Assembly (NCBI GenBank): GCA_900550465.1
Contig: URSC01000002.1
Coordinates: 62,001 to 126,000, forward strand
Direction of reading: 5' to 3'
Source: an uncultured Alistipes sp.
Lineage (GTDB): Bacteria; Bacteroidota; Bacteroidia; Bacteroidales; UBA932
DNA: 64,000 nt
The position numbers and the translations under genes are program-made. The notes beneath the pieces are model-generated. The model ran no database searches. It was not told the origin of the DNA and was given only the letters and a program-made list of their open reading frames with translations. Below, one piece after another: positions 17,541 to 25,966 of the stretch (positions are counted from its first letter, which is position 1; every line of letters begins with the position of its first letter).

Positions 17541-18884
17541 ATGCAGATTAACATCCCTACAGAGAAATTTACCAGGACCGGCCGCAGGATGGCCGTAAGA
17601 ATCAGAAAAATCAGACGATTGCCCAAATGGATATGGTATGTCGTCCTCGGAGTGCTCGTGGCAGGCATTACCGTATGGATAATACTGTCATGGCCGGAGC
17701 CGCCCAAACCGGTATATCCGATAGTGGAGGCTCAGCCCGTGGTGATCGATGATGTGGAAATCTACGGTGAGTACGCCGGAAAGATCAGTGCCCAGCAGTT
17801 CGTGGAGATCAGGGCCAGAGTCGAGGGCTATCTGGAAGAGATGCTCTTCGAGGAAGGCACCTACATCAAGAAGAATCAGGTGCTTTTCATCATCGACCCG
17901 AAGCCCTACAGAGCCAGCGTGGAGAAGGCCAAGGCCCAGCTCAACAAGAACAAGGCCCTGGAGCTCAAGGCTGAAAGAGACCTCGAGCGCATACGCCCGC
18001 TGTTCGAGCAGAATGCTGCCAGCCGCCTGGACCTGGACAATGCCATCGCTTCCTACGAGAGCGCAAAGGCCGAGGTGGTCATGAGTGAGGCAGACCTTAC
18101 CCAGGCCGAGATAGCCCTCGGATACACCACTGTCCGCTCCCCCATTTCCGGATTTATCAGTGAGAGGAACGTGGACCTCGGAACCCTTGTCGGTCCCGGA
18201 GGCAAGTCCCTGCTGGCAACCATTGTCAAGAGCGACACCGTCCAGGTGGATTTCAGCATGACGTCGCTCGACTACCTCAAGAGCCGCGAGAGGAACGTCA
18301 ATCTCGGACAGCAGGATACCGCCCGCAAGTGGAACCCATACGTGACCATCACCCTGGCCGACAACTCGGAATACCCGATGAAGGGCTTCGTGGACTTCGC
18401 TGACCCTCAGGTGGACCCCAACACCGGAACATTCTCCGTCAGGGCCGAGATGGCCAATCCTGACCGCGCCCTCCTTCCCGGACAGATCACCAAGGTGCGC
18501 CTCCTCCTGGACGTGCGCGAGGATGCCATCGTGGTGCCTACCAAGGCCCTGGTCATCGAGAAGGGCGGAGCCTACGTCTACGCCTGCCGTCCGGACAGCA
18601 TAGTCGAGAAGAGATTTATAGAGCTCGGTCCCGAGATAGGTAACAACGTAGTAGTCGAGCGAGGATTAGGACCTGACGAGAACATCATCGTCGAGGGCTT
18701 CCACAAGCTCAGCCACGGCGTCAAGGTCGCCCCGATAATCGTAGCACCGGAACGTCCTCAGGCAGACTCTGAGAACGACGGCCGATTCTCGTTCGGCACC
18801 GACAGCACGGCATCAGCGGCCGACAGCACATCATACGAAAACACAGACAGCACCAAAACAGAGACTACAGCGAATGAAAAGTGA
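17541..18884 (+). CDS. RND efflux periplasmic adaptor (AcrA/MexA family)
   Basis: Seen: 447 residues with an N-terminal membrane anchor near 33-50 (IWYVVLGVLVAGITVWIIL). The lipoyl half-motifs lie around residues 75-110 and 195-230 (ARVEGYLEEMLFEEGTYIKK and TVRSPISGFISERNVDLGTL), flanking an alpha-helical hairpin. A C-terminal tail after residue 410 is rich in Ser, Thr, Asp and Glu. Family: links the inner-membrane pump to the outer-membrane channel. An internal ATG at 17589 is an alternative start. The gene overlaps the pump gene by 11 nt, implying translational coupling. The substrate is not deducible. Confidence 0.93.
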   Translation: MQINIPTEKFTRTGRRMAVRIRKIRRLPKWIWYVVLGVLVAGITVWIILSWPEPPKPVYPIVEAQPVVIDDVEIYGEYAGKISAQQFVEIRARVEGYLEEMLFEEGTYIKKNQVLFIIDPKPYRASVEKAKAQLNKNKALELKAERDLERIRPLFEQNAASRLDLDNAIASYESAKAEVVMSEADLTQAEIALGYTTVRSPISGFISERNVDLGTLVGPGGKSLLATIVKSDTVQVDFSMTSLDYLKSRERNVNLGQQDTARKWNPYVTITLADNSEYPMKGFVDFADPQVDPNTGTFSVRAEMANPDRALLPGQITKVRLLLDVREDAIVVPTKALVIEKGGAYVYACRPDSIVEKRFIELGPEIGNNVVVERGLGPDENIIVEGFHKLSHGVKVAPIIVAPERPQADSENDGRFSFGTDSTASAADSTSYENTDSTKTETTANEK

Positions 18885-21800
18885 TTTCTTCATAGACCGG
18901 CCGATATTCTCCACGGTCGTCTCCATCGTCATCGTACTGGTGGGCATGATAGGCCTCTTCCTGCTGCCTGTCGACCAGTACCCGGAGATCGTGCCTCCCG
19001 TGGTGCAGGTCTCCGCCTCCTATCCCGGAGCTGACGCCGAGACCGTGTCACAGGCCGTAGCCACCCCCATCGAACAGGAACTCAACGGTACTCCCGGCAT
19101 GCTCTACATGGAGTCGCGGAGCACCAACTCCGGCTCATTCACCGTCACCATCACCTTCGACATAGACACCGACCCCGACCTGGCGGCCGTCGAGATACAG
19201 AACAGGGTAAAGCAGGCCGAGGCCCGTCTTCCGGCCGAGGTTATCCAGAACGGTATCTCGGTGGACAAGCAGGCATCCAACAAGCTGATGACCATCACTC
19301 TGCTGTCCAACGACCCCAAGTTCGACGAGGTGTACCTCAGCAACTACGCCACCCTCAACGTGCTCGACATGCTCCGCCGTATCCCCGGCGTGGGCCGCGT
19401 ATCCAACGTCGGCAGCCGCTACTACGGCATGCAGATCTGGGTACAGCCCGAGCGTCTGGCCAGCCTGGGCCTGACCGTCCAGGACATACAGAGCGCCCTC
19501 CGGGAACAGAACCGAGAATCCGCGGCCGGAGTGCTCGGTCAGCAGCCCATGAACGGAGTGGATGTGACCGTCCCGATCGTGGCCCAGGGCCGTCTGTCTA
19601 CGGTCAGCGAATTCGAGGACATAGTCCTCAGGGCCAATCCTGACGGCTCCATCATCCGTATGCGCGACGTCGCCCGCGTCTCCCTCGAGGCCCAGTCCTA
19701 CAACACCGAGAGCGGTATCAACGGAGGCAACGCCGCGGTGATGGACATCCGCATGCTCCCCGGCATGAACGCCATGGAGGTGTCCGAGTCCGTCAAGAAG
19801 GCCATGGACGAGATCAGCCGCAACTTCCCCGAAGGCATCTCCTACATGATTCCCTTCGACATGACCGAGTACATATCCCAGTCCATCCATGAGGTGTACA
19901 AGACCCTCTTCGAGGCCCTCTTCCTCGTGATTCTGGTGGTGTTCCTCTCCCTGCAGAGCTGGAGAGCGACCCTCATCCCGGCCATCGCGGTACCCATCTC
20001 CCTTATCGGTACTTTCGGAGTCATGCTCATCTTCGGATTCTCCCTCAACACCCTGACACTGCTGGGTCTGGTCCTTGCGATCGGTACTGTCGTGGACGAC
20101 GCGATAGTGGTGGTCGAGAACGTGGACCGCATCATGAACGAGGAGAAGCTGTCGGCCTATGAGGCCACCAAGAAAGCCATGAACGGCCTGGGCAGCGCCC
20201 TGATAGCCATGTCACTGGTACTCTGCGCCGTGTTCATCCCGGTGAGCTTCCTCTCCGGCATCACCGGTGCCCTCTACCGCCAGTTCACCATAACCATCGC
20301 GGTATCCGTAATCATATCCACCATAGTGGCCCTGACCATGAGCCCCGTGATGTGCGCCCAGTTCCTCAAGCCCAAGAAGGAGGGCGAGGAGGAGCGCAAG
20401 AACTTCATCTTCCGCGCCATCAACCGCTGGCTCGCCAAGGGACAGACCGTCTACGCACGCATCATACGCAACTTCCTGGCTCACTCCAAACGCTCCTTCG
20501 CAGCCTTCGGCATCGGCATCGTCTGCATCTGGGCCATGGCTCAGATCGTGCCCCAGAGCTTCCTGCCGCAGGAGGACCAGGGATATTTCACCGTAGAGTT
20601 CGAGCTGCCTGAGGGCGCGACACTCGAAAGGACCCGCGAGGTCACCGACCGCGCCATGGCCTGGCTCCTGGACCAGCCGGACGTACGTTACGTACTCAAC
20701 GTCACCGGTTCCAGTCCCCGTGTCGGCACCAACCAGGCCCGCAGCCAGATGACCGTCATCATGAAGCCCTGGGACGAGCGTGAGGACCCCGACCTGCCCG
20801 CCTTCATGGCCCGGGTAACCGATGAGTTCTCGCAGTACCCCGAGAGCAAGGTCTACCTCAGCACCCCTCCCGTCATCCCCGGACTGGGTACCTCGGGCGG
20901 TTTCGAGATGGCCCTCGAGGCCCGCGGCGACCTGACCTACGAGGAGCTGCAGAGAGCCTCCGACACCTTAGTATATTATGCCTCCCAGCGCAAGGAGCTC
21001 GCCCGCGTAAGCAGTTCCATGCAGGGCGACATCCCTAAGCTCTACTACGACGTGGACCGCGACCGGGCCAAGCTCCTCGGAGTCTCCGTCTCGGACCTGT
21101 TCACCACGATGAAGGCCTTCACCGGCTCCGTCTACGTCAACGACTTCAACCTCTTCAACCGCGTCTACCGCGTCTACATCCAGGCCGAGGAGCCCTACCG
21201 CCAGTGGCGTGACGACATGAACATGTACTTCGTCCGCGGCAACGGCGGAGCCATGATACCCGTAACCTCGATAGGCACCACCGAATACACGACCGGCCCC
21301 GGTACCATCAAGCGCTTCAACATGTACTACGCCGCCACCATCACCGGCGAGGCCGCCCACGGCTACAGCTCCGGCCAGGCCATGGAGATCATGGAAGAAA
21401 TAGTCCGCGAGAAACTGCCTGCCAACGTAGGCATCGAGTGGAGCGGCCTGTCCTACCAGGAAAAGCAGCAGAGCGGTCAGACCGGACTCGTCCTGGCCCT
21501 GGCGTTCCTCTTCGTGTTCCTGTTCCTGGCCGCCCAGTACGAGAGCTGGTCGGTACCCATAGCCGTCATCCTGTCCCTGCCCGTGGCATGTATCGGAGCC
21601 TTCCTCTCGATTCTGGTCCTGGGCATGGAGAACAACGTCTACTTCCAGATCGGACTGGTTATGCTGATCGGAGTGGCCGCCAAGAACGCCATCCTCATCG
21701 TGGAGTTCGCCAAGGAAGAAGTGGAGAAGGGCAAGGACATAGTAGAGGCCGCCATCGCCGCATCCGAGCTGCGCTTCAGGCCCATCGTCATGACCTCCCT

Positions 21801-22002
21801 GACCTTCATCCTCGGCATGCTGCCCCTCGTGCTCGCCTCCGGTCCCGGCTCCGCAAGCCGCCAGGGCATCGGTGTAGGAGTATTCTTCGGCATGATCGCG
21901 GCTATCACCCTTGGAATCGTCTTCGTTCCCTTCTTCTTCGTCTGGATATACAGGCTCAAGGAGAGATTTGCCAATAGAAAAAAGAAGAGACTGAAAGCAT
22001 GA
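18874..22002 (+). CDS. RND multidrug efflux pump (AcrB/HAE1 family)
   Basis: Seen: 1042 residues, the usual length for the family, starting MKSDFFIDRPIFSTVVSIVI. The twelve-segment layout is clear: segment 1 at the N-terminus, a large periplasmic loop, five segments with the proton-relay block GTVVDDAIVVVENVDR near 402-417, a second periplasmic loop, and the last segments with AAKNAILIVEFAKE. Family: exports hydrophobic drugs, dyes or bile compounds using the proton gradient. It overlaps the adaptor by 11 nt and the outer-membrane gene by 4 nt, making a complete tripartite operon. Confidence 0.96.
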   Translation: MKSDFFIDRPIFSTVVSIVIVLVGMIGLFLLPVDQYPEIVPPVVQVSASYPGADAETVSQAVATPIEQELNGTPGMLYMESRSTNSGSFTVTITFDIDTDPDLAAVEIQNRVKQAEARLPAEVIQNGISVDKQASNKLMTITLLSNDPKFDEVYLSNYATLNVLDMLRRIPGVGRVSNVGSRYYGMQIWVQPERLASLGLTVQDIQSALREQNRESAAGVLGQQPMNGVDVTVPIVAQGRLSTVSEFEDIVLRANPDGSIIRMRDVARVSLEAQSYNTESGINGGNAAVMDIRMLPGMNAMEVSESVKKAMDEISRNFPEGISYMIPFDMTEYISQSIHEVYKTLFEALFLVILVVFLSLQSWRATLIPAIAVPISLIGTFGVMLIFGFSLNTLTLLGLVLAIGTVVDDAIVVVENVDRIMNEEKLSAYEATKKAMNGLGSALIAMSLVLCAVFIPVSFLSGITGALYRQFTITIAVSVIISTIVALTMSPVMCAQFLKPKKEGEEERKNFIFRAINRWLAKGQTVYARIIRNFLAHSKRSFAAFGIGIVCIWAMAQIVPQSFLPQEDQGYFTVEFELPEGATLERTREVTDRAMAWLLDQPDVRYVLNVTGSSPRVGTNQARSQMTVIMKPWDEREDPDLPAFMARVTDEFSQYPESKVYLSTPPVIPGLGTSGGFEMALEARGDLTYEELQRASDTLVYYASQRKELARVSSSMQGDIPKLYYDVDRDRAKLLGVSVSDLFTTMKAFTGSVYVNDFNLFNRVYRVYIQAEEPYRQWRDDMNMYFVRGNGGAMIPVTSIGTTEYTTGPGTIKRFNMYYAATITGEAAHGYSSGQAMEIMEEIVREKLPANVGIEWSGLSYQEKQQSGQTGLVLALAFLFVFLFLAAQYESWSVPIAVILSLPVACIGAFLSILVLGMENNVYFQIGLVMLIGVAAKNAILIVEFAKEEVEKGKDIVEAAIAASELRFRPIVMTSLTFILGMLPLVLASGPGSASRQGIGVGVFFGMIAAITLGIVFVPFFFVWIYRLKERFANRKKKRLKA

Positions 22003-23423
22003 GACACACTATCGTAAAAATATCAGCCGCAGCGGCGGTATGCGGAGCGTTCTTCCTCCTGCAGGGTTGCGGAGCGGCAGTAAAACAATGCACCGACCCC
22101 CAGCTCGACATCCCGGAGACCATCATCCCCGGAGGCTACGCGGACACACTCTGCCTGGCCGACCTGGAGTGGTCGGAAATCTTCTCCGACCCCCTGCTCA
22201 AGGACCTGATCCAGAAAACTCTGGACAATAATAAGGACATGCTCACAGCGGCCGCCCGCGTCCGTGAGCTCGAGCGGCTCCACAGGGTAGTCCGCGCCGA
22301 CCAGTTCCCGTCCTTCAACGCCAGAGGCTATCTGGACCAGGAGAACTATCAGTACACTGATGCTGACCCCGTCAAGGACAATGAGTTCGGTCTGAAGGCC
22401 GGAGTCTCCTGGGAGGTGGATTTCTTCGGCCGCCTGCGCTGGGCCAACCGCGGGGCAATCGCCCAATACCTCGGCTCCATCGAGTCGCAGAGAGCCATGC
22501 AGATGACCCTCGTAGCCGCAGTGGCCACCGCATACTTCGAATTGGCCGCCCTGGACAACGAACTGGACATCGTCCTCCGCACCCGCGACACCTGGAGAGA
22601 GAACGTCAAACAGGCCCGTCTCCGTTTTGAAGGCGGACTGACCACCGAGATACCTTACCAGCAGGCACAGGTAGAGTATGCCAGCACCGCAGCTCTCGTA
22701 CCTGACCTTCAGAGAGACATCGCCATAAAGGAACACGAAATAGCCCTCCTTGCCGGAGAGTTCCCTTCATCCGTAGAGCGCTCCAGGCTCAACACCCACG
22801 ACCGTTTCCCCGACCTGATGCACGTAGGAGTACCCTCCGAACTGCTCCAGCGCCGTCCCGACCTGCTGGCCGCCGGACAGGCCCTCAAGGCCGCCATGGC
22901 CGATGTGGGAGTAGCCTGGGCCAACCGTTTTCCCAGGCTGGAGATATCCTTTACAGCAGGAGTGGAGAACAACACCTTCACCCACTTCTTCACAGGGCCC
23001 TACTGGTATCCTGTCCTGAACCTGACTTCGCCCCTTTTCGCTTTCGGCAAGAACAAGGCCCGCTACCAGGCCTCCATAGAAGCCTACAACCAGGAGAGAT
23101 ACCAGTACGAGCAGAAAGTCCTCGAAGTCTTCAAGGAGGTCAATGATGCAGTCGCCTCCTACAACTCCGCACGCGAGAAAGTATCCCTTCTGGGCAATCT
23201 GCAGGACGCCTCCCGGAAGTACGTCGAGCTCGCCCTCTTCCAGTACCAGAACGGCTACATCAGCTACATGGACGTCCTCGATGCCCAGCGCAGCTACTTC
23301 AACGCCGAGATCGACTACTCCAACTCCGTCCGTGACGAATTCCTCGCCATCATCGGCCTCTACAAGGCCCTCGGCGGCGGATGGTCTGTCCCGGAAGAAG
23401 AATCCGAAACCTCCGGAAAATAA
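21999..23423 (+). CDS. Outer-membrane efflux lipoprotein (TolC/NodT family)
   Basis: Seen: 474 residues with a lipoprotein signal ending LLQGC, lipidated Cys at residue 24, then two outer-membrane-efflux repeats (for example VSWEVDFFGRLRWANRGAIA and RRPDLLAAGQALKAAMADVG). Family: forms the trimeric exit duct for the RND pump. ATG overlaps the pump stop codon as ATGA. Near the C-terminus the bases encoding IGLYKALGGGWSV are duplicated 1.7 kb downstream beyond the hipBST-like genes, which suggests that cassette was inserted at the 3' end of this gene. Its own stop is intact and followed by a terminator. Confidence 0.94.
   Translation: MRHTIVKISAAAAVCGAFFLLQGCGAAVKQCTDPQLDIPETIIPGGYADTLCLADLEWSEIFSDPLLKDLIQKTLDNNKDMLTAAARVRELERLHRVVRADQFPSFNARGYLDQENYQYTDADPVKDNEFGLKAGVSWEVDFFGRLRWANRGAIAQYLGSIESQRAMQMTLVAAVATAYFELAALDNELDIVLRTRDTWRENVKQARLRFEGGLTTEIPYQQAQVEYASTAALVPDLQRDIAIKEHEIALLAGEFPSSVERSRLNTHDRFPDLMHVGVPSELLQRRPDLLAAGQALKAAMADVGVAWANRFPRLEISFTAGVENNTFTHFFTGPYWYPVLNLTSPLFAFGKNKARYQASIEAYNQERYQYEQKVLEVFKEVNDAVASYNSAREKVSLLGNLQDASRKYVELALFQYQNGYISYMDVLDAQRSYFNAEIDYSNSVRDEFLAIIGLYKALGGGWSVPEEESETSGK
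23351..23394 (+). repeat. Direct repeat, copy 1 (3' end of the efflux outer-membrane gene)
   Basis: This 44-bp segment begins catcggcctctacaaggccc and recurs at 25036-25079 with 41 of 44 bases identical; all three differences are transitions. The two copies bracket the hipBST-like operon. This copy is in frame in the efflux gene and is presumably the parental sequence. Confidence 0.85.
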
Positions 23424-23445
23424 TATAAAATCACAATTTATTGGG

Positions 23446-23478
23446 AATTCCGTTGATTTTCTCAGCGGAATTTTTTAT
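23446..23478 (+). terminator. Terminator of the RND operon, overlapping the hipB promoter
   Basis: AATTCCGTTGA (23446-23456) pairs with TCAGCGGAATT (23462-23472) with one G-T wobble and a 5-nt loop, followed by a T-rich run TTTTATTTTT. It is 23 nt after the efflux outer-membrane stop codon. Confidence 0.8.
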
Positions 23479-23483
23479 TTTTG
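23453..23483 (+). promoter_or_regulatory. Candidate promoter of the hipBST-like operon
   Basis: TTG at 23453-23455, 20-bp spacer, TATTTTTG at 23476-23483, ending 20 nt before the GTG of hipB. Two copies of the short word aaatcacaat (near 23428 and 23488) flank it and could be operator half-sites for the HipB-like protein. The -33 element sits inside the terminator hairpin. Confidence 0.5.
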
Positions 23484-23502
23484 GCAAAAATCACAATACA
23501 CA

Positions 23503-23706
23503 GTGAATACAGAAGAAATAGGCAAAGCCATCCGGGACCGCAGGAAGGCACTCCAGGTCCGGCAGGAAGAGATAGCCGGACTCTCGGAAGTCGGAATCAA
23601 CACGCTCGTCGCAATTGAGCGCGGACAGAGCAATCCGAAACTCCGCACACTGCTGTCTATCCTCGACACCCTCGGCCTCGAACTCACCGTTAAACTTAAG
23701 GACTGA
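23503..23706 (+). CDS. hipB: HipB-like helix-turn-helix antitoxin/regulator
   Basis: Seen: 67 residues from a GTG start at 23503, beginning VNTEEIGKAIRDRRKALQVR. The helix-turn-helix is RQEEIAGLSEVGINTLVAIE at roughly residues 24-43, typical of XRE-family HipB proteins. The frame is open far upstream through the efflux gene, but the GTG is the first start after the promoter and gives a standard HipB. Family: HipB binds operators in front of its operon and holds the kinase partner. It is followed by hipS after 4 nt. The call as HipB is firm from domain and order; binding sites are inferred. Confidence 0.88.
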   Translation: MNTEEIGKAIRDRRKALQVRQEEIAGLSEVGINTLVAIERGQSNPKLRTLLSILDTLGLELTVKLKD

Positions 23707-23710
23707 CGAT

Positions 23711-24034
23711 ATGAGACAATGCGAAGTATACGTTCACGATATCAGGGCAGGACTGCTGACTGAAGAGGACAACGGGGAATATATCTTCGCATACGATTCC
23801 CCGTATGTCGCTGACAAAATGCCCCCCGTCAGCCCGACCATGCCGCTGAGAGAAGAGCCCTACCGCTCCCCCTACCTGTTCGCCGTCTTCTTCAACATGC
23901 TCTCCGAGGGAGAAAACCGCCAGACTCAGTCCCGGCTGCTGCATATTGACAGCGACGATGATTTCGGAATACTTCTCGCCACCGCGCAGAATGACACCAT
24001 AGGAGCCATCACCGTCAAACCTATAGAGCCATGA
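23711..24034 (+). CDS. hipS: HipS-like protein (stand-alone HipA N-terminal subdomain)
   Basis: Seen: 107 residues from ATG 23711, starting MRQCEVYVHDIRAGLLTEED. The sequence matches the N-terminal subdomain of HipA kinases (VYV...AGLL, then SPTMPLREEPY, SPYLFAVFFNMLSEGENR) but stops there. The kinase core is encoded by the next gene, overlapping as ATGA. Family: in the three-gene HipBST system of enteropathogenic E. coli the small HipS is the antitoxin that neutralises HipT. The length and order agree with that system rather than a broken hipA: the split lies exactly at the subdomain border and both parts have clean starts and stops. Confidence 0.85.
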   Translation: MRQCEVYVHDIRAGLLTEEDNGEYIFAYDSPYVADKMPPVSPTMPLREEPYRSPYLFAVFFNMLSEGENRQTQSRLLHIDSDDDFGILLATAQNDTIGAITVKPIEP

Positions 24035-25032
24035 GACCGCTGACCGTATGCCCGTCCACTCTCGCCCCGGGATTCAGCACATTTTGCCCGCTGGCAAGAA
24101 GACTGCTGTTCGACGGAAAGACTGTATCCCACATTTTCCCCGGGATAAGTCCGGCTGATCCGGATCACAAGAATGTCCAGAACACGGCGCAACATATCGG
24201 ACGGATATCTCTGTCCGGAGTTCAGCCTAAGTTCTCTGCTGTCGTGGGTGAGGACCTGCGCCTGCGCTATACCCGCGAAAATGAGCGCGGACATTTCATT
24301 CTGAAACCGCAACCGTCCAGCTACCATATAATCAACCGCGAGTTCTGCGCCGCCAACGAGAACCTTACCATGCAGCTCGCCTCACAGGTCTACCGGATTG
24401 AGACCGCGGCCAACGGACTGTGCTTCTACGAAAACGAGGAAGCCGCCTACATCACAAGAAGATTTGACATCCACAGCGGAGGCAAATACATGCAGGAGGA
24501 TTTCGCTTCCCTGATGGGCCTTACAAAATCCAACGGCGGCGCTGACTACAAATACAGCCGTGCAAGCTACGAAGACTGCGCGGACGTAATCCGCCGCCAC
24601 GTAAAAGCCTACCGCATAGACCTACTGCGTTTCTTCAGGCTGGTGCTGTTCAACTTCATCTCACTCAATGATGACGCACACCTGAAAAATTTCTCTTTAA
24701 TCAACAACGGCAATGAATATCGCCTGACTCCGGCCTACGACCTCATCAACACTTCGCTGCATCTGGTCAACCACAGGATATTTGCCCTTGACAAAGGGCT
24801 TTTCAAAGAAGGAATGCAGTTTTCCGATGTCCGCCAGGTCTGCCGCAAGGACTTCGAGGAATTCGGTCGCAGAACAGGCCTAAATGACAAGACCGTGCAG
24901 CGGGAACTGGACTTCTTCGCGGCAATACATTCTGAAGCAGAACAAATCATCAGCAGATCCTACCTCTCCGAAGAACTGAAGGAACAATACAGGAACTCAC
25001 TCGACTATCGCCGCAAAATGCTGACATTCTGA
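24031..25032 (+). CDS. hipT: HipT-like serine/threonine kinase toxin
   Basis: Seen: 333 residues, close to the known HipT size. The glycine-rich loop reads ISLSGVQPKFSA; its SLS (Ser60, Ser62) has the Ser-x-Ser form that is autophosphorylated in HipT. Other kinase residues are Lys92 in FILKP, the catalytic block SLNDDAHLKN at 211-220 (Asp215, Asn220) and the magnesium-binding YDL with Asp237. Family: HipA-type kinases halt growth by phosphorylating an aminoacyl-tRNA synthetase (GltX for HipA, TrpS for HipT). All catalytic residues appear intact, so it is expected to be active. Three bases after its stop the second copy of the 44-bp repeat begins. The target here is unknown. Confidence 0.88.
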   Translation: MRPLTVCPSTLAPGFSTFCPLARRLLFDGKTVSHIFPGISPADPDHKNVQNTAQHIGRISLSGVQPKFSAVVGEDLRLRYTRENERGHFILKPQPSSYHIINREFCAANENLTMQLASQVYRIETAANGLCFYENEEAAYITRRFDIHSGGKYMQEDFASLMGLTKSNGGADYKYSRASYEDCADVIRRHVKAYRIDLLRFFRLVLFNFISLNDDAHLKNFSLINNGNEYRLTPAYDLINTSLHLVNHRIFALDKGLFKEGMQFSDVRQVCRKDFEEFGRRTGLNDKTVQRELDFFAAIHSEAEQIISRSYLSEELKEQYRNSLDYRRKMLTF

Positions 25033-25035
25033 GGG

Positions 25036-25079
25036 CATCGGCCTCTACAAGGCCCTCGGCGGCGGGTGGTCTGCCTCGG
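25036..25079 (+). repeat. Direct repeat, copy 2 (after the hipBST-like operon)
   Basis: Repeats 23351-23394 with 41 of 44 bases identical. Here the sequence is no longer part of an efflux gene; reading on in frame gives about 30 codons of unrelated sequence running into the SDR gene. It marks the right edge of the 1.64-kb hipBST cassette. Confidence 0.85.
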
Positions 25080-25128
25080 CACTGCTATTTCGTCTAGCAC
25101 ACTTTAGAGGATTTTGCGTAACTTTGTC

Positions 25129-25136
25129 TTCCGAAA
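25129..25136 (+). promoter_or_regulatory. Candidate -7 box of the SDR-VOC pair
   Basis: TAACTTTG, 12 nt before ATG 25149. No clear TTTG at the expected -33 position. If used, the leader would be only about 7 nt. Confidence 0.4.
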
Positions 25137-25148
25137 ATAAAAACAGAT

Positions 25149-25940
25149 ATGGTACAGTTCAAGGATAAGACCCTGCTGATCACCGGCGGGGGCACAGGCA
25201 TAGGCGAGGCGATCGCCTATCAGTTCGCACAGAGAGGTACTAACGTGATACTCACCGGTCTCGGGGAGGAGCAGCTGACGAAGGTCGAGGAGCGCTGCCG
25301 GCAGTACGGCGTGAAGGCCTGGCACCGTGAGGTCAACCTGGAGGACCCGGCTTCCATCGACGCTTTAATAGAATACGTGGACAGTCTCGGCCTCAAGCCG
25401 GACTTCTTCGTCCTCAACGCCGGCATCTCCCAGAGGGCACTTACCCTCGACTGCGACATCTCCCTGGACCGCAAGCTGATGGAGATAAACTATTTCGGCG
25501 GCATCTACATCATCAAGAAATTCAAGGAGCACCTGAAAGCCGCCAAGGAGATCCACATCGCCGTGACCACCTCCATCTCCGGCCTCTTCGGATTCCCGCT
25601 CCGCTCGGCCTACTGCGCCTCGAAGCACGCCCTCTTCGGCTTCTACGAGTCCCTGGAGCTGGAGTACCCCAACATCAAGGTCACCTTCCTCATCCCGGGC
25701 CGCATCCGCACCGAGATATCCAAGAGCGCCCTGCTCGCCTCCGGTGAGAAATTTGCCAAGATGGACCCCGGCCAGGCCAACGGCATGGACGTGACCAAAT
25801 GCGCTAAGGTAGCCCTGAAGGCCATCGCCCGCGAGAAGCACAAGAAGCTCATCGGCGGCAAGGAACTGCTCATGGCGTATTTCTACAAATACACCCCCTG
25901 GCTCTTCTACATCCTGGCCCGGAAGGTATCGGCTCATTAA
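25149..25940 (+). CDS. Short-chain dehydrogenase/reductase
   Basis: Seen: 263 residues with the NAD(P)-binding motif TGGGTGIGEA at about 12-21, NAG at about 90, an active-site Ser in TTSISGLFG and the catalytic YCASK block. The C-terminal 40 residues contain an aromatic hydrophobic stretch (YFYKYTPWLFYILA) typical of the classical SDR group near DHRS7, which may touch the membrane. Family: oxidoreductases acting on alcohol or keto groups of lipids, sugars or steroids; the substrate is not deducible. It is followed by a VOC protein after 26 nt. Confidence 0.87.
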   Translation: MVQFKDKTLLITGGGTGIGEAIAYQFAQRGTNVILTGLGEEQLTKVEERCRQYGVKAWHREVNLEDPASIDALIEYVDSLGLKPDFFVLNAGISQRALTLDCDISLDRKLMEINYFGGIYIIKKFKEHLKAAKEIHIAVTTSISGLFGFPLRSAYCASKHALFGFYESLELEYPNIKVTFLIPGRIRTEISKSALLASGEKFAKMDPGQANGMDVTKCAKVALKAIAREKHKKLIGGKELLMAYFYKYTPWLFYILARKVSAH

Positions 25941-25966
25941 TCGGAAAATACAAAATCAAGGACAAT

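Noticed and set aside
24031..25032. Broken hipA pseudogene
   Set aside because: Both parts have clean starts and stops, the split coincides with a domain border, and all kinase residues are intact; a HipBST layout explains it better.
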